Positions 1 to 10,473 of a stretch of 34,286 nt of DNA are shown piece by piece. The translations under genes were made by a program, and so were the position numbers. Within the stretch, counting starts at the first letter, position 1. Each line of letters begins with the position of its first letter. The stretch comes from Lachnospiraceae bacterium. GTDB taxonomy: Bacteria; Bacillota; Clostridia; Lachnospirales; Lachnospiraceae. The stretch spans positions 1 to 34,286 of the forward strand of contig JAUNTC010000009.1 in assembly GCA_030538915.1 (NCBI GenBank), written 5' to 3'. Under the pieces are notes generated by a model. The model was given only the letters and a program-made list of their open reading frames with translations, was not told where the DNA came from and did no database searches.

Positions 1-100
1 AGGTATTCTTTTTGGTCAATTCCCTTTACTCTTTAAAGTATACAGGAAGCTCCCAATCTGCAGTCCTATTTTATTTTATGAGAAGGAACTAGCCCAAACA

Positions 101-148
101 AAAGACAGCCTGTTGCGCATACTCGTACACGCTACAGGCTGTCTTTTT
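101..148 (-). terminator. Terminator at the end of the atp operon
   Basis: A perfect 13-bp inverted repeat (101-113 with 134-146) extends inward by GCG/CGC (115-117 with 130-132) after one T/T mismatch. T-rich sequence follows on both sides, so it could work in both directions. It begins about 10 nt past the atpC stop codon, as expected for the operon's intrinsic terminator. Bases 1-100 show no convincing gene. Confidence 0.85.
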
Positions 149-156
149 ATAAATTT

Positions 157-573
157 TTATATGCGCCAGTCTTTTTCTTTCGATGTGCGAAGTCTCGCCA
201 TAGCTCTTGCCAGGGAAGCCTTAGACATCTGATACTCTTGCATACTCTGTTTTTGTCTGAGCTGTTCTTCTGCTCGCTCTTTCGCTTCCGTTGCACGTCT
301 TACATCAATTTCCTCCGGACTCTCTGCCGTATTTACCAATACTGATACACGGTTGTTCATAATCTCTACAAACCCTTTTGAGACTGAGGCTGTGATCCAC
401 TTGTCTTCGACATCACATAAATGTAACTCTCCAATCTCCACAGCGATCACCATATTCTCATGATGTGGCAGAATTCCCTTCTGTCCGTCCGGCGCAGGAA
501 TGATAAGCTTTTTCGCGCGTCCATCAAAGAACACTCTGTCACTGGATATGATTTTTAACTGAAATGTATCCAT
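157..573 (-). CDS. atpC: F1Fo ATP synthase epsilon subunit
   Basis: This is the central-stalk subunit of F1 on the cytoplasmic side; it rotates with gamma and can inhibit ATP hydrolysis. At 138 aa it has normal length. The N-terminal beta-sandwich begins MDTFQLKIIS, and a GILPHHENM stretch lies near residues 33-41. The C-terminal part is a two-helix tail. The segment IDVRRA at about residue 88 fits the I/L-D-x-x-R-A motif that binds ATP in Bacillus-type epsilon subunits, so nucleotide-sensing inhibition is possible (inference). It is the last gene of the operon, 21 nt after atpD, with a GGAG site before the ATG. Confidence 0.97.
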   Translation of the reverse strand: MDTFQLKIISSDRVFFDGRAKKLIIPAPDGQKGILPHHENMVIAVEIGELHLCDVEDKWITASVSKGFVEIMNNRVSVLVNTAESPEEIDVRRATEAKERAEEQLRQKQSMQEYQMSKASLARAMARLRTSKEKDWRI

Positions 574-594
574 CGTCTCACTCCATTTCTCCTG

Positions 595-2912
<2,318 letters not shown>

Positions 2913-2924
2913 ATCTTCACCTGC

Positions 2925-4430
2925 TTATCTATTTTCTTTGAACTTTTTCGCTGCTTCTACAATTCGGCTTGTAAGATCTTCATCCAGCACTTTCTTTTCT
3001 TCGATTTCCTGTCCAATCTGTGGATACTCACGATCAAAGTATGCAAGCATATCCATCTGGAATTCTTTTACTTTCTGATCCTCAACATCCATCATGAGAC
3101 GATTGGTTGCCACACATAAAGTGATAACCTGTTCATGTAATTTCAACGGATATCCAAGTGGCTGTTTCAAAAGTTCTGTCAATACACTTCCATATTTGAG
3201 CTGTGCCTTTGTAGCATCATCAAGGTCGGAACTGAACTGTGTGAAAGATTCCATCTCTCTTGCCTGCGCAAGATCGATACGAATACTTCCGCTTGCCTTC
3301 TTCATCGCCTTTGTCTGTGCGGCACCACCGACACGGGATACGGAAAGTCCAACGTTTACAGCCGGACGCATACCAGCGTTGAAAAGTGCACTCTCCAGGA
3401 AAATCTGTCCATCAGTAATGGAAATAACATTGGTTGGAATGTATGCGGATACATCTCCTGCCTGGGTCTCAATGATCGGCAGTGCGGTAATGGATCCACC
3501 ACCTGCTTCCTCGCTCAGTCTGCTGCTTCGCTCTAACAGTCTGGAATGCAGATAGAATACATCTCCCGGATAAGCCTCACGTCCCGGAGATCTTCCAAGC
3601 AGAAGCGAAATCGCACGGTATGCAACCGCATGTTTGGAAAGATCATCATATACGATCAATACATCTTTTCCTTTATACATAAAATACTCTGCAAGTGCTG
3701 TCGCAGAATATGGAACAATATACTGCATTGGTGCACACTCACTTGCTGTAGAACAAAATACAGTCGTATAATCCAGTGCATCATGTTTCTTTAATGTATT
3801 TACAAGCTGAGCAACAGTAGAAGCCTTCTGTCCGATCGCTACGTAAATACAGATACAATTCTTTCCTTTCTGGTTCAAGATCGCATCCATAGCAATAGAA
3901 GTCTTACCGGTCTGTCTGTCTCCGATGATCAACTCACGCTGTCCACGACCGATTGGGAACATGGAATCGATTGATAAGATTCCGGTCTCCAGTGGAACAC
4001 TTACCGATTTACGATCAACAATTCCCGGTGCTTCCTGCTCGATTGGTCTATATTCTGTCGCTTTGATCTCGCCTTTTCCATCGATCGGTGCACCGAGTGG
4101 ATCTACAATACGTCCAATGTATGCATCCCCTACCGGGATACCTGCTTTCTTTCCGGTGCGGGCAACCTTTGTTCCCTGTTTGATTTCAGCGTCATCACCG
4201 AACAGAATACAGCTGATCTCATTTTCCTTAATGTCCTGCACCATACCTTTTAAACCATTTTCCAAAGTTACGATCTCGCCGTACATCGCATGGTCAATGC
4301 CATAAATGGAGGCGATACCGTCGCCGACAGATATAACTGTGCCGACTTCCTGGTCTTTACATATTTCATCATAATTCTCAATCTCTTCTTTTAAAATTGA
4401 GATAATCTCATCTGAGCTTATCGTACTCAC
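2925..4430 (-). CDS. atpA: F1Fo ATP synthase alpha subunit
   Basis: Non-catalytic nucleotide-binding F1 subunit, 501 aa, the usual length. The P-loop GDRQTGKT lies at residues 170-177, and the conserved [10 protein letters not shown] segment carrying the arginine finger is present. The start is GTG at 4430. A strong GGAGGTG site overlaps the atpH stop codon and lies 7 nt upstream, so translation is probably coupled to atpH. Confidence 0.97.
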   Translation of the reverse strand: MSTISSDEIISILKEEIENYDEICKDQEVGTVISVGDGIASIYGIDHAMYGEIVTLENGLKGMVQDIKENEISCILFGDDAEIKQGTKVARTGKKAGIPVGDAYIGRIVDPLGAPIDGKGEIKATEYRPIEQEAPGIVDRKSVSVPLETGILSIDSMFPIGRGQRELIIGDRQTGKTSIAMDAILNQKGKNCICIYVAIGQKASTVAQLVNTLKKHDALDYTTVFCSTASECAPMQYIVPYSATALAEYFMYKGKDVLIVYDDLSKHAVAYRAISLLLGRSPGREAYPGDVFYLHSRLLERSSRLSEEAGGGSITALPIIETQAGDVSAYIPTNVISITDGQIFLESALFNAGMRPAVNVGLSVSRVGGAAQTKAMKKASGSIRIDLAQAREMESFTQFSSDLDDATKAQLKYGSVLTELLKQPLGYPLKLHEQVITLCVATNRLMMDVEDQKVKEFQMDMLAYFDREYPQIGQEIEEKKVLDEDLTSRIVEAAKKFKENR

Positions 4431-4436
4431 TTATTT

Positions 4437-4973
4437 TCACCTCCGCATTAATGTCTGCTCTAAGCGGTCTAGACGTCCCTGTACACTATAGTCATATTCT
4501 CTGCCGTTTACAAGAAGAACAAATCCCCCGAGAAGCTTCGGGTCTTCTTCCATCTTCCAGCTCACGCCGTCCGCCTCAAATTTTTTCAAGATAAATGCTT
4601 CCATCTTCTTTTTCTGTTCCTCGGAAGGAAGCGTCACATAACGTAATATCGCTGTTACGATTCTTTTTTTCTTTTTTTCCAGTTCATCATATGCGCCGAA
4701 GATTTCCATAACAATTGCTGCCTTCCCATTATCTACAACAACTTTGAGAAAGCTTTTTATTTCTTCCGGAAATACCCGTTCGATAATGTCGTGTTTCTCT
4801 GCTTTTGTAACAACCGGATGTTTTAATATTTCTTGCAATCTTTTTGTTTCCTCAAGTATTTTTCTTGCATCTTCAATACTTGTTTTCGGAATATCAAGTT
4901 CCATAAGCACTTGCGCATACCTTATGGCTGACATGGAAAAGAATCCTGGATTTTCTCTTTTATTTACCGTCAT
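4437..4973 (-). CDS. atpH: F1Fo ATP synthase delta subunit
   Basis: Peripheral-stalk subunit that joins the b dimer to the top of F1. The recognisable OSCP/delta pattern includes an N-terminal helical domain (SAIRYAQVLMELDI) and a C-terminal segment DPKLLGGFVLLVNGREYDYSVQGRL. An in-frame GTG at 4982 also exists, but the ATG at 4973 has AGGTG 6 nt upstream and is preferred, giving 178 aa. The gene overlaps the end of atpF by 14 nt. Confidence 0.93.
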   Translation of the reverse strand: MTVNKRENPGFFSMSAIRYAQVLMELDIPKTSIEDARKILEETKRLQEILKHPVVTKAEKHDIIERVFPEEIKSFLKVVVDNGKAAIVMEIFGAYDELEKKKKRIVTAILRYVTLPSEEQKKKMEAFILKKFEADGVSWKMEEDPKLLGGFVLLVNGREYDYSVQGRLDRLEQTLMRR

Positions 4974-5454
4974 GATCCTCACCTGCTTCTTTCAGAAATT
5001 GGTCATAGGACGCCTGATCGATTTCCTGTGCGTACTGTTCTTTCATAATTTTCTTAGCCGCGCTCACTGCAAGAGAAGCAACTTCTGACTGCATACCTCT
5101 TAATGTCTTCTCTTTTTCCAGTGCAATATTTTCTCTCGCATCGGTAAGAAGTTTATTCGCATCTCTTTCTGCATTGCCAAGAATACTTTCGTATTCCGCC
5201 TTTGCCTCTTTCTTCGCCTGATGGATAATATTGGAAGATTCTTCTTTCGCACCGCTTAGTGCCAGCTCATACTGGTCCTTCAAAGCATGTGCTTCCTTCT
5301 TTACGTCTGCAGCATGTCCAAGGTCATCTGCAATCTTTGTTTTTCTCTTTTCCATAATATTCATCAGTGGATGAAATAAAAATTTACGCAGAATAAGATA
5401 GAGAACTACAAGGTTGATCATCTCCAATACCAGATTAAAATCTAATCTCAGCAT
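4960..5454 (-). CDS. atpF: F1Fo ATP synthase b subunit
   Basis: Peripheral-stalk subunit anchored in the membrane. The 164-aa product has one hydrophobic helix near the N terminus (about residues 9-27, MINLVVLYLILRKFLFHPL), followed by a long charged helix rich in Lys, Glu and Ala that forms the dimeric stalk. Length and layout match Firmicutes AtpF. Its 3' end overlaps atpH and it lies 39 nt downstream of atpE. Confidence 0.95.
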   Translation of the reverse strand: MLRLDFNLVLEMINLVVLYLILRKFLFHPLMNIMEKRKTKIADDLGHAADVKKEAHALKDQYELALSGAKEESSNIIHQAKKEAKAEYESILGNAERDANKLLTDARENIALEKEKTLRGMQSEVASLAVSAAKKIMKEQYAQEIDQASYDQFLKEAGEDHDGK

Positions 5455-5493
5455 TTCTTATTACCTGCCTTTCTTTCTAATCTTAAGTGCGTC

Positions 5494-5721
5494 TTATTTC
5501 AAGAAGAAGATAATAAGAAGTCCGATGATGAAACCGTAGATGGCTGTTGCCTCTGCAAGCGCACATCCAAGGATCAGGTTCTTGCTGATCTTGCTCTCTG
5601 CCTCTGGCTGTCTTGCTACTGCGTCTACTGCTTTTCCTGTTGCAATACCGATTCCCACACCGGCTCCAACACCTGTTAATACTGCTACTGCTGCTCCAAT
5701 TGCGATAATAGTTCCTGTCAT
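5494..5721 (-). CDS. atpE: F1Fo ATP synthase c subunit (ring proteolipid)
   Basis: A 75-aa hairpin of two membrane helices joined by the polar RQPEAE loop (residues 37-42). Helix 1 has the glycine-rich GVGAGVGIGIATG face. Helix 2 carries the ion-binding carboxylate E57 in LAEATAIYGF. Compared with the sodium-binding c subunit of Ilyobacter tartaricus (recalled alignment), the Gln ligand of helix 1 is I24 here and the Ser after the Glu is A58, which argues for proton rather than sodium coupling (inference). A strong AAAGGAG site precedes the ATG. Confidence 0.96.
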   Translation of the reverse strand: MTGTIIAIGAAVAVLTGVGAGVGIGIATGKAVDAVARQPEAESKISKNLILGCALAEATAIYGFIIGLLIIFFLK

Positions 5722-5741
5722 AATCTTAAATCTCCTTTTCG

Positions 5742-6428
5742 TTATTCCATTTCTTCATTCATAAATAAGCCTGTTAAAAATACAAATACATATGCCTGCA
5801 ATAATCCGTCAAAGATATCAAAGTAAAAGCTGAGCGGTATCGGAATGATAAGCGGTGCAACCTGCTTAACCAGTTCCATAACAACAAATCCACCAAGCAT
5901 ATTACCAAACAGTCGCATACATAATGATAGTGGACGAATGAATATCTCCAGAATCATGATCGGTGCCACAAGCGGTACCGGTTTGGCAAAATGTCCACAC
6001 CAATGTTTTACGCCATTCTTATGGATTCCACTGTACTCAATCAGTAACATACTCATAAGCGCAAGTCCTGCTGTGACATTCAGATCTTTCGTCGGCGGCT
6101 TAAAGCCGAACAGTCCGATCACATTTGCACATGCCAGATACAGTGCCACCGTCATAAGCCACGGGATGTAACGCTTGTTTTCTTCGCCTATGATATCTTT
6201 GAAAAAGTTCTCACCCCACTCGATCAGAGATTCCAAAGCGAGCTGAACTTTTCCCGGATTTTCCACTTTGAGGTTTCGCACAAAAATAATGGAAAGCAAT
6301 GCCAGAACAGCCATGATGACCCATGTTACGACAATGCCTTCGTCTATTGCGATCCCGCCAAAGACCGGAATTGTAAACACTGTCTTACAGTTCAATTCCT
6401 CGATGAGAGCTTTCGTTAAGTCTTCCGT
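5742..6428 (-). CDS. atpB: F1Fo ATP synthase a subunit, probable ACG or TTG start
   Basis: Membrane stator subunit forming the ion half-channels beside the c ring. It shows five to six hydrophobic helices and the RPLSLCMRLFGNMLGG segment holding the essential Arg (R161 counted from TTG 6395). No ATG start exists: the only ordinary start is TTG at 6395, which has GAGG only 2 nt away. The frame stays open upstream, and an ACG at 6426-6428 lies 5 nt after a strong GGAAGGGG site (6434-6441), giving an extra EDLTKALIEE segment. The coordinates use the ACG. The conservative alternative is 5742-6395. This is the first operon gene; no atpI is seen. Confidence 0.93.
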   Translation of the reverse strand, partial: TEDLTKALIEELNCKTVFTIPVFGGIAIDEGIVVTWVIMAVLALLSIIFVRNLKVENPGKVQLALESLIEWGENFFKDIIGEENKRYIPWLMTVALYLACANVIGLFGFKPPTKDLNVTAGLALMSMLLIEYSGIHKNGVKHWCGHFAKPVPLVAPIMILEIFIRPLSLCMRLFGNMLGGFVVMELVKQVAPLIIPIPLSFYFDIFDGLLQAYVFVFLTGLFMNEEME

Positions 6429-6458
6429 ATGATCCCCTTCCTTCTTATTTTTTTGATT

Positions 6459-6487
6459 ATATTAGTTCTATTATCTTTATATGTCAA
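6459..6487 (-). promoter_or_regulatory. Promoter of the atp operon
   Basis: On the minus strand, TTGACA (6487-6482) and TAATAT (6464-6459) are separated by exactly 17 bp, a near-consensus sigma-A promoter. Transcription would begin near 6452, leaving a leader of about 20 nt before the atpB ribosome-binding site. Confidence 0.88.
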
Positions 6488-6488
6488 G

Positions 6489-6516
6489 AAAAGCTGCCTC
6501 TTAAAGAGACAGCTTT
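6489..6516 (-). terminator. Terminator just upstream of the atp promoter
   Basis: A 7-bp stem (6490-6496 with 6510-6516) is followed by one mismatch and 4 more bp (6498-6501 with 505-508 of the same thousand). On the minus strand it ends in TTTTCTTG. It directly abuts the atp -35 box, so it probably insulates the operon from transcription coming from the M18 gene. The T tract is short. Confidence 0.6.
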
Positions 6517-6695
6517 CAAATCCGTTTTTTTTATTCAATTTTTCAAATGAATAACCGTCTTTATTTAATATTTTTTCAGAATTTTTATAAGATTTTATCA
6601 ATATTTTTATCCCCAAAATAAATCTTACACAATTCTTCCCCAATTGAATTTTATATTTTCGTAAAATATGTCAATAGCAACCTTTTTAGCAGTTA

Positions 6696-6768
6696 CAGAA
6701 ACTGAAAAGGGATTTATAATCTGGAGGGATCATGGCATCGGCAAAAAGCCGCCCCTTCCCAGTTTCTC
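6696..6768 (-). ncRNA. Candidate structured RNA element downstream of the M18 gene
   Basis: Bases 6697-6711 and 6753-6767 can pair over 15 positions. On the minus strand two of these are G-U wobbles; on the plus strand the same positions are A-C mismatches. This asymmetry favours a minus-strand RNA, the direction in which the M18 gene is read. Inside lies a second hairpin, CGGC (739-742) with GCCG (748-751), around a five-base loop. I do not recognise a known riboswitch or RNA family. The rest of the gap 6517-6809 is AT-rich with nothing else convincing. Confidence 0.35.
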
Positions 6769-6809
6769 TGCATCTAAAACAACGATAAATAACCTCTCAC
6801 TAACAAGTA

Positions 6810-8207
6810 TTATCTCATATCTTTTAAGAATGCTTTGTAAGCTTTGAAAGCTTCGTAGACATCAGCTTTGCTTGTTAATTCCCATGGAGCATGCATAGAC
6901 ATAACCGGCACACCACTGTCGATTACACGCATACCAAGGTTAGCCATGATGTAAGCGATTGTTCCGCCACCACCAAGGTCAACGCGTCCAAGCTCTGCTG
7001 TCTGGAATCCAACTTCGTTAGAATCGAATACGTTACGAACCTGTGCAAGGTACTCAGCGTTTGCATCACTTGCTCCAGCTTTTCCACGGCTTCCTGTGTA
7101 TTTGTTAAGTACGATACCTCTTCCGAAGTAAGCACTGTTTTTCTTCTCGAATGCATCTGCATAAAGCGGATCGTATGCAGCACTAACATCTGAAGATAAC
7201 ATAGCAGAGTTCTTAAGTGCACGTCTTACCTGAAGTGCATCTCCACCTGTAAGAGCAACTACTTCTGCAACTGTGTTCTCGAAGAATCTTGACTGCATTC
7301 CTGTAGCACCCATGCTTCCGATCTCTTCTTTATCTACTAAGATACAGCATGTTGTTCTTTCCGGTGCCTCTGTTTCGAACATAGCGAAAAGAGATGGGAA
7401 TGAACAAACTCTGTCATCCTGTCCATAACCAAGGATCATGCTGCGATCAAGACCACAATCTCTTGCCGGTCCTGCTGGTACGATTTCTAACTCAGCTGAA
7501 AGGAAGTCTTCTTCTTCTACTCCGAATTCTTTCTTCAGGTAGTCAAGTACCATATTTTTAACAGAAGCTTTTGCTTCTTCTTCTTCTTTGCTTTCGCTTA
7601 CAACCGGTTTAGATCCGATTAAGAGATCGATTCCTTCTCCTTCGATTACAACAGAAGCTTTTTTCTCAATCTGCTGCTGTGAAAGGTGAATTAAAAGATC
7701 TGTAACTACGAATACTGGATCTTCAGCTTTCTCACCGATTGAGATTTCCTGAACTGTTCCGTCTTTCTTTGCGAATACACCGTGAAGTGCAAGCGGAATA
7801 GTTACCCACTGATATTTTTTGATTCCACCATAGTAGTGTGTATCAAGATATGCTAACTGAGTATCTTCATATAATGGGTTCTGTTTAACATCTAAACGTG
7901 GAGCATCAACATGTGCACCAAGAATGTTCATACCATTTTCGATTGGCTCTTTACCTACCTGGAATAAAACAAGTGTTTTTCCCATGCAGTCTGCGTAAAC
8001 TTTATCTCCAGCTTTTAAAGCTGCTCCTTCAGCTACTAAAGCATCGATGTTTTTGTAACCTTTCTCTTCAGCGAGCTTACGTGCAAGTGTTACACATTCT
8101 CTTTCTGTTTTACCAGCATCTAAGCACTCTTTATACTGAGCGTTTACTGCTTCTAACTCTTTGAGCTGATCTTCTGAATAACCTTCCCACAAATTCTTGC
8201 GTTCCAT
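6810..8207 (-). CDS. M18-family metalloaminopeptidase
   Basis: Cytoplasmic zinc aminopeptidase of the M18 (aspartyl aminopeptidase / LAP4-like) family, which removes N-terminal residues, often acidic ones, from peptides. Metal-site segments are visible in order: GAHVDAPRLD near residue 100, VDKEEIGSMGATG in the middle, and VMSMHAPWEL near the C terminus. An in-frame ATG lies 9 codons earlier, but the AAGGAGG site falls inside that extension, 9 nt before the ATG at 8207, so 8207 is the real start (465 aa, normal for the family). Substrate preference cannot be read from the sequence. Confidence 0.92.
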   Translation of the reverse strand: MERKNLWEGYSEDQLKELEAVNAQYKECLDAGKTERECVTLARKLAEEKGYKNIDALVAEGAALKAGDKVYADCMGKTLVLFQVGKEPIENGMNILGAHVDAPRLDVKQNPLYEDTQLAYLDTHYYGGIKKYQWVTIPLALHGVFAKKDGTVQEISIGEKAEDPVFVVTDLLIHLSQQQIEKKASVVIEGEGIDLLIGSKPVVSESKEEEEAKASVKNMVLDYLKKEFGVEEEDFLSAELEIVPAGPARDCGLDRSMILGYGQDDRVCSFPSLFAMFETEAPERTTCCILVDKEEIGSMGATGMQSRFFENTVAEVVALTGGDALQVRRALKNSAMLSSDVSAAYDPLYADAFEKKNSAYFGRGIVLNKYTGSRGKAGASDANAEYLAQVRNVFDSNEVGFQTAELGRVDLGGGGTIAYIMANLGMRVIDSGVPVMSMHAPWELTSKADVYEAFKAYKAFLKDMR

Positions 8208-8247
8208 GACTTTAAGTCCTCCTTGAAATACCATATTTGATAAATTT

Positions 8248-8277
8248 ATTCTACTCCCTGACGGGAATAAATACCAA
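8248..8277 (-). promoter_or_regulatory. Possible promoter of the M18 gene
   Basis: TTGGTA (8277-8272) and TAGAAT (8253-8248) on the minus strand with an 18-bp spacer, between the LysR gene and the M18 start. The match is moderate. Confidence 0.45.
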
Positions 8278-8305
8278 TCTTAAAAACTTATTGCTAAATA
8301 AGATT
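8276..8305 (-). repeat. Inverted repeat between lysR and the M18 gene
   Basis: AATCTTA at 8276-8282 faces TAAGATT at 8299-8305, with a nested CTTATT/AATAAG pair (8287-8292 with 8297-8302). It lies directly after the LysR stop codon and touches the proposed M18 -35 box. It could be a weak terminator or a regulator site; no T tract is present. Confidence 0.35.
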
Positions 8306-8308
8306 AGG

Positions 8309-9172
8309 TTATCTTAATTCTTTTTGTAACTTTTCCATAAATGCGAGTGCGTCTTTTTTGTGACAGTCGCTTTTATAGTACACCTTCAATATACATTCTT
8401 TCTTATAATCACTTAGCCCACGGATCTCTCCGTCGTTTCTATAGAAGTAGTCTCTGTCAACGAAAGCGAAGCCGTCATTAAATTCGACTTTTAATTTCAT
8501 CGTCTCTACATTCTGGCTCTCAATGATCGGACAGAAGGATTTCAAATACTCTTCCGCCTCCGGCTGTAAACTGGCACCATATTGATTGGCGCGATAAAAT
8601 TTGTGATTTTTCAGTTCATCCAATGAGACATCTCCATACGGGATCGTCGTCTGCTTGCCAACATAAATTCCAATCTCCTGACGGCACAGCTCCTTCTTTT
8701 CAATTGAAGGGATCTGTCTCAATGCCAGTGTCGGATATCCGATAAATATATCCAGGTCTCTGCTTTCCAGCATCAGAGCCCCCATCGTACAGTCTACCTT
8801 TGTGAAGACGATGGATCTATCACTAAAATAGGATTCAAAAACATTTTCCACCATCATCCACATACGCTTATTGATCGCACTGTCAATTCCAATATGGGCA
8901 ACTGCTTTGTTTTTCACATAATCTACTTCATGGAGCATCTGCTGCTCTAATGACAAAATGTCTTTTGCATAATTATAAACAATCTCGCCAATCTCTGTCG
9001 GTGTAATGTCTCCATTTCCACGATTCAGTAGTTTACCACCGATATTTTTCTCCAGTGATGATATATTCTGGCTGATCGCTGTCTGCGATACAAAGTTAAT
9101 ATTTCCTGCTTTTGTAAAGCTTCTGTTTTCTACTACGTCGATAAAATATTTGTATTTCCACAAGCTGCTCAT
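8309..9172 (-). CDS. LysR-family transcriptional regulator
   Basis: DNA-binding regulator of 287 aa. Residues 1-60 form the winged helix-turn-helix typical of LysR proteins (FIDVVENRSFTKAG, then VSQTAISQNISSLEKNIGGKLL). The rest matches the two-lobed effector-binding domain. The helix-turn-helix is intact, and GAGGA precedes the ATG. The gene lies 26 nt after the deaminase gene on the same strand, so it may be co-transcribed with it. Target genes and effector are unknown. The neighbouring deaminase and M18 genes are candidate targets by position only. Confidence 0.93.
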   Translation of the reverse strand: MSSLWKYKYFIDVVENRSFTKAGNINFVSQTAISQNISSLEKNIGGKLLNRGNGDITPTEIGEIVYNYAKDILSLEQQMLHEVDYVKNKAVAHIGIDSAINKRMWMMVENVFESYFSDRSIVFTKVDCTMGALMLESRDLDIFIGYPTLALRQIPSIEKKELCRQEIGIYVGKQTTIPYGDVSLDELKNHKFYRANQYGASLQPEAEEYLKSFCPIIESQNVETMKLKVEFNDGFAFVDRDYFYRNDGEIRGLSDYKKECILKVYYKSDCHKKDALAFMEKLQKELR

Positions 9173-9198
9173 TTTTATAATCCTCTTTCAATTCCTCT

Positions 9199-10473
9199 TT
9201 ACTTTTTTAATTCTTCTATGCGATGATTCACATCTGCGTACAGACGCTCCACATCCTCCGAAACATAAAAGTTGCCTTTTTCATATAATATTTTCCCTGC
9301 AATCATTGTAAGAGTCACATTCTGCTTGCTGCCACTATATATGAGATTCTTTGTAAGATTGTTAAGCGGCTGCATATTCGGTTGATACAGATCGATCATA
9401 ATCAGGTCGGCCTGTTTTCCAGGTGCCAGAATATCGCAATCGGTAAGCCCCATTGCCTTTGCTCCATTGATTGTTGCCATAGAAAGCACCTCATCTGCAT
9501 CTACTACCGCTGCATCTCTCTCACACAGTTTTGCAAGTCCGGTTACGAGAAACATCTCCCGAAACATATCCAGACAATTATTACTTGCCGGTCCATCTGT
9601 TCCGATCGCAATCGGAATATCCATCTGAAGCATCTTTGCAACCGGTGCGATCCCGCTGGCCAGTTTTATATTCGATGCCGGATTTGTTACCACATACAAT
9701 TTGCGTTCTTTAAATATTTTCAAATCTTCTTCTGTCATATGTACACAATGAAAACTTCCTCCACCGTGTGCAAACATACCCAACTCGTCCAGATAAACCG
9801 TAGGCGTCTTCCCGGTACGCGCTACGCACTGCTCCACTTCTGAAGCGCTTTCTGAATTGTGTGTATATACCGGCGCTTTCAAATCATCTGCAAGGGCAGC
9901 AAGATCTTTCAGTATGGACTTTGACGTCGTATACTCTGCATGAAACCCAAGCCGATAGGATATAAGCGGATCATACTGATTGTATGTCTGATACCACTTC
10001 TCCATCTCCGGAACGGACTGCACAAAATCATTTACCGCACCGCAGATCACCGTACGAAATCCCATATCCTTCGATGCCTGCGCCATCGTATCAGGTGTCA
10101 GGTACATATCGAAGTTGGCAGTGATTCCACTTGTTAAATATTCCAGTATTGCAAGTTTCGAAAACACGTAAATATCTTCCGGTGTAAGCTTCGCCTCCAT
10201 CGGAAAGACTTTTTTATTCAGCCATTCTAAAAGTGGCAGATCGTCCGCATAAGAGCGAAGGAAAGTCATACCTGAATGGGTATGTGCATTTTTAAATCCA
10301 GGAAGGATCAGATTGCCTTCCGCGTTAATCTGACGGTTCCATTCTCTGGGAGGCGCATCCTTCTTACTTCCCACATAAGAGATCTGATCTTCCACTATAT
10401 GAACTTCGCCTTCTATAATCTGCATTCCTTCTGCCATCGGCAAGATCCTGGCATTATAAATCCTTATCTTCAT
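9199..10473 (-). CDS. mtaD: Amidohydrolase, MTA/SAH deaminase family
   Basis: Metal-dependent amidohydrolase resembling 5'-methylthioadenosine/S-adenosylhomocysteine deaminases. Metal and substrate motifs occur in order: GFKNAHTHSGMTFLRSYADD (about 57-76), FHAEYT, FHCVHMTEED and GTDGPASNN with the catalytic Asp. At 424 aa the length is normal. GGAG lies 7 nt before the ATG at 10473; the earlier ATG at 10479 is too close to it. The gene overlaps the end of the purine nucleoside phosphorylase gene by 20 nt. This pairing fits a route MTA to methylthioinosine, then phosphorolysis to hypoxanthine (inference). Related deaminases act on other purines, so the exact substrate is not proven. Confidence 0.85.
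   Translation of the reverse strand: MKIRIYNARILPMAEGMQIIEGEVHIVEDQISYVGSKKDAPPREWNRQINAEGNLILPGFKNAHTHSGMTFLRSYADDLPLLEWLNKKVFPMEAKLTPEDIYVFSKLAILEYLTSGITANFDMYLTPDTMAQASKDMGFRTVICGAVNDFVQSVPEMEKWYQTYNQYDPLISYRLGFHAEYTTSKSILKDLAALADDLKAPVYTHNSESASEVEQCVARTGKTPTVYLDELGMFAHGGGSFHCVHMTEEDLKIFKERKLYVVTNPASNIKLASGIAPVAKMLQMDIPIAIGTDGPASNNCLDMFREMFLVTGLAKLCERDAAVVDADEVLSMATINGAKAMGLTDCDILAPGKQADLIMIDLYQPNMQPLNNLTKNLIYSGSKQNVTLTMIAGKILYEKGNFYVSEDVERLYADVNHRIEELKK

Noticed and set aside
6416..6643. A 75-codon basic minus-strand frame upstream of atpB
   Set aside because: It needs a TTG start without a ribosome-binding site and runs through the terminator and the atp promoter; the composition is simply AT-rich DNA. 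It is not an atpI.
6648..6674. Possible minus-strand promoter TTGACA with TAAAAT at 15 bp
   Set aside because: The spacer is too short and no gene follows before the terminator at 6489-6516. It is kept only as context for the structured element.
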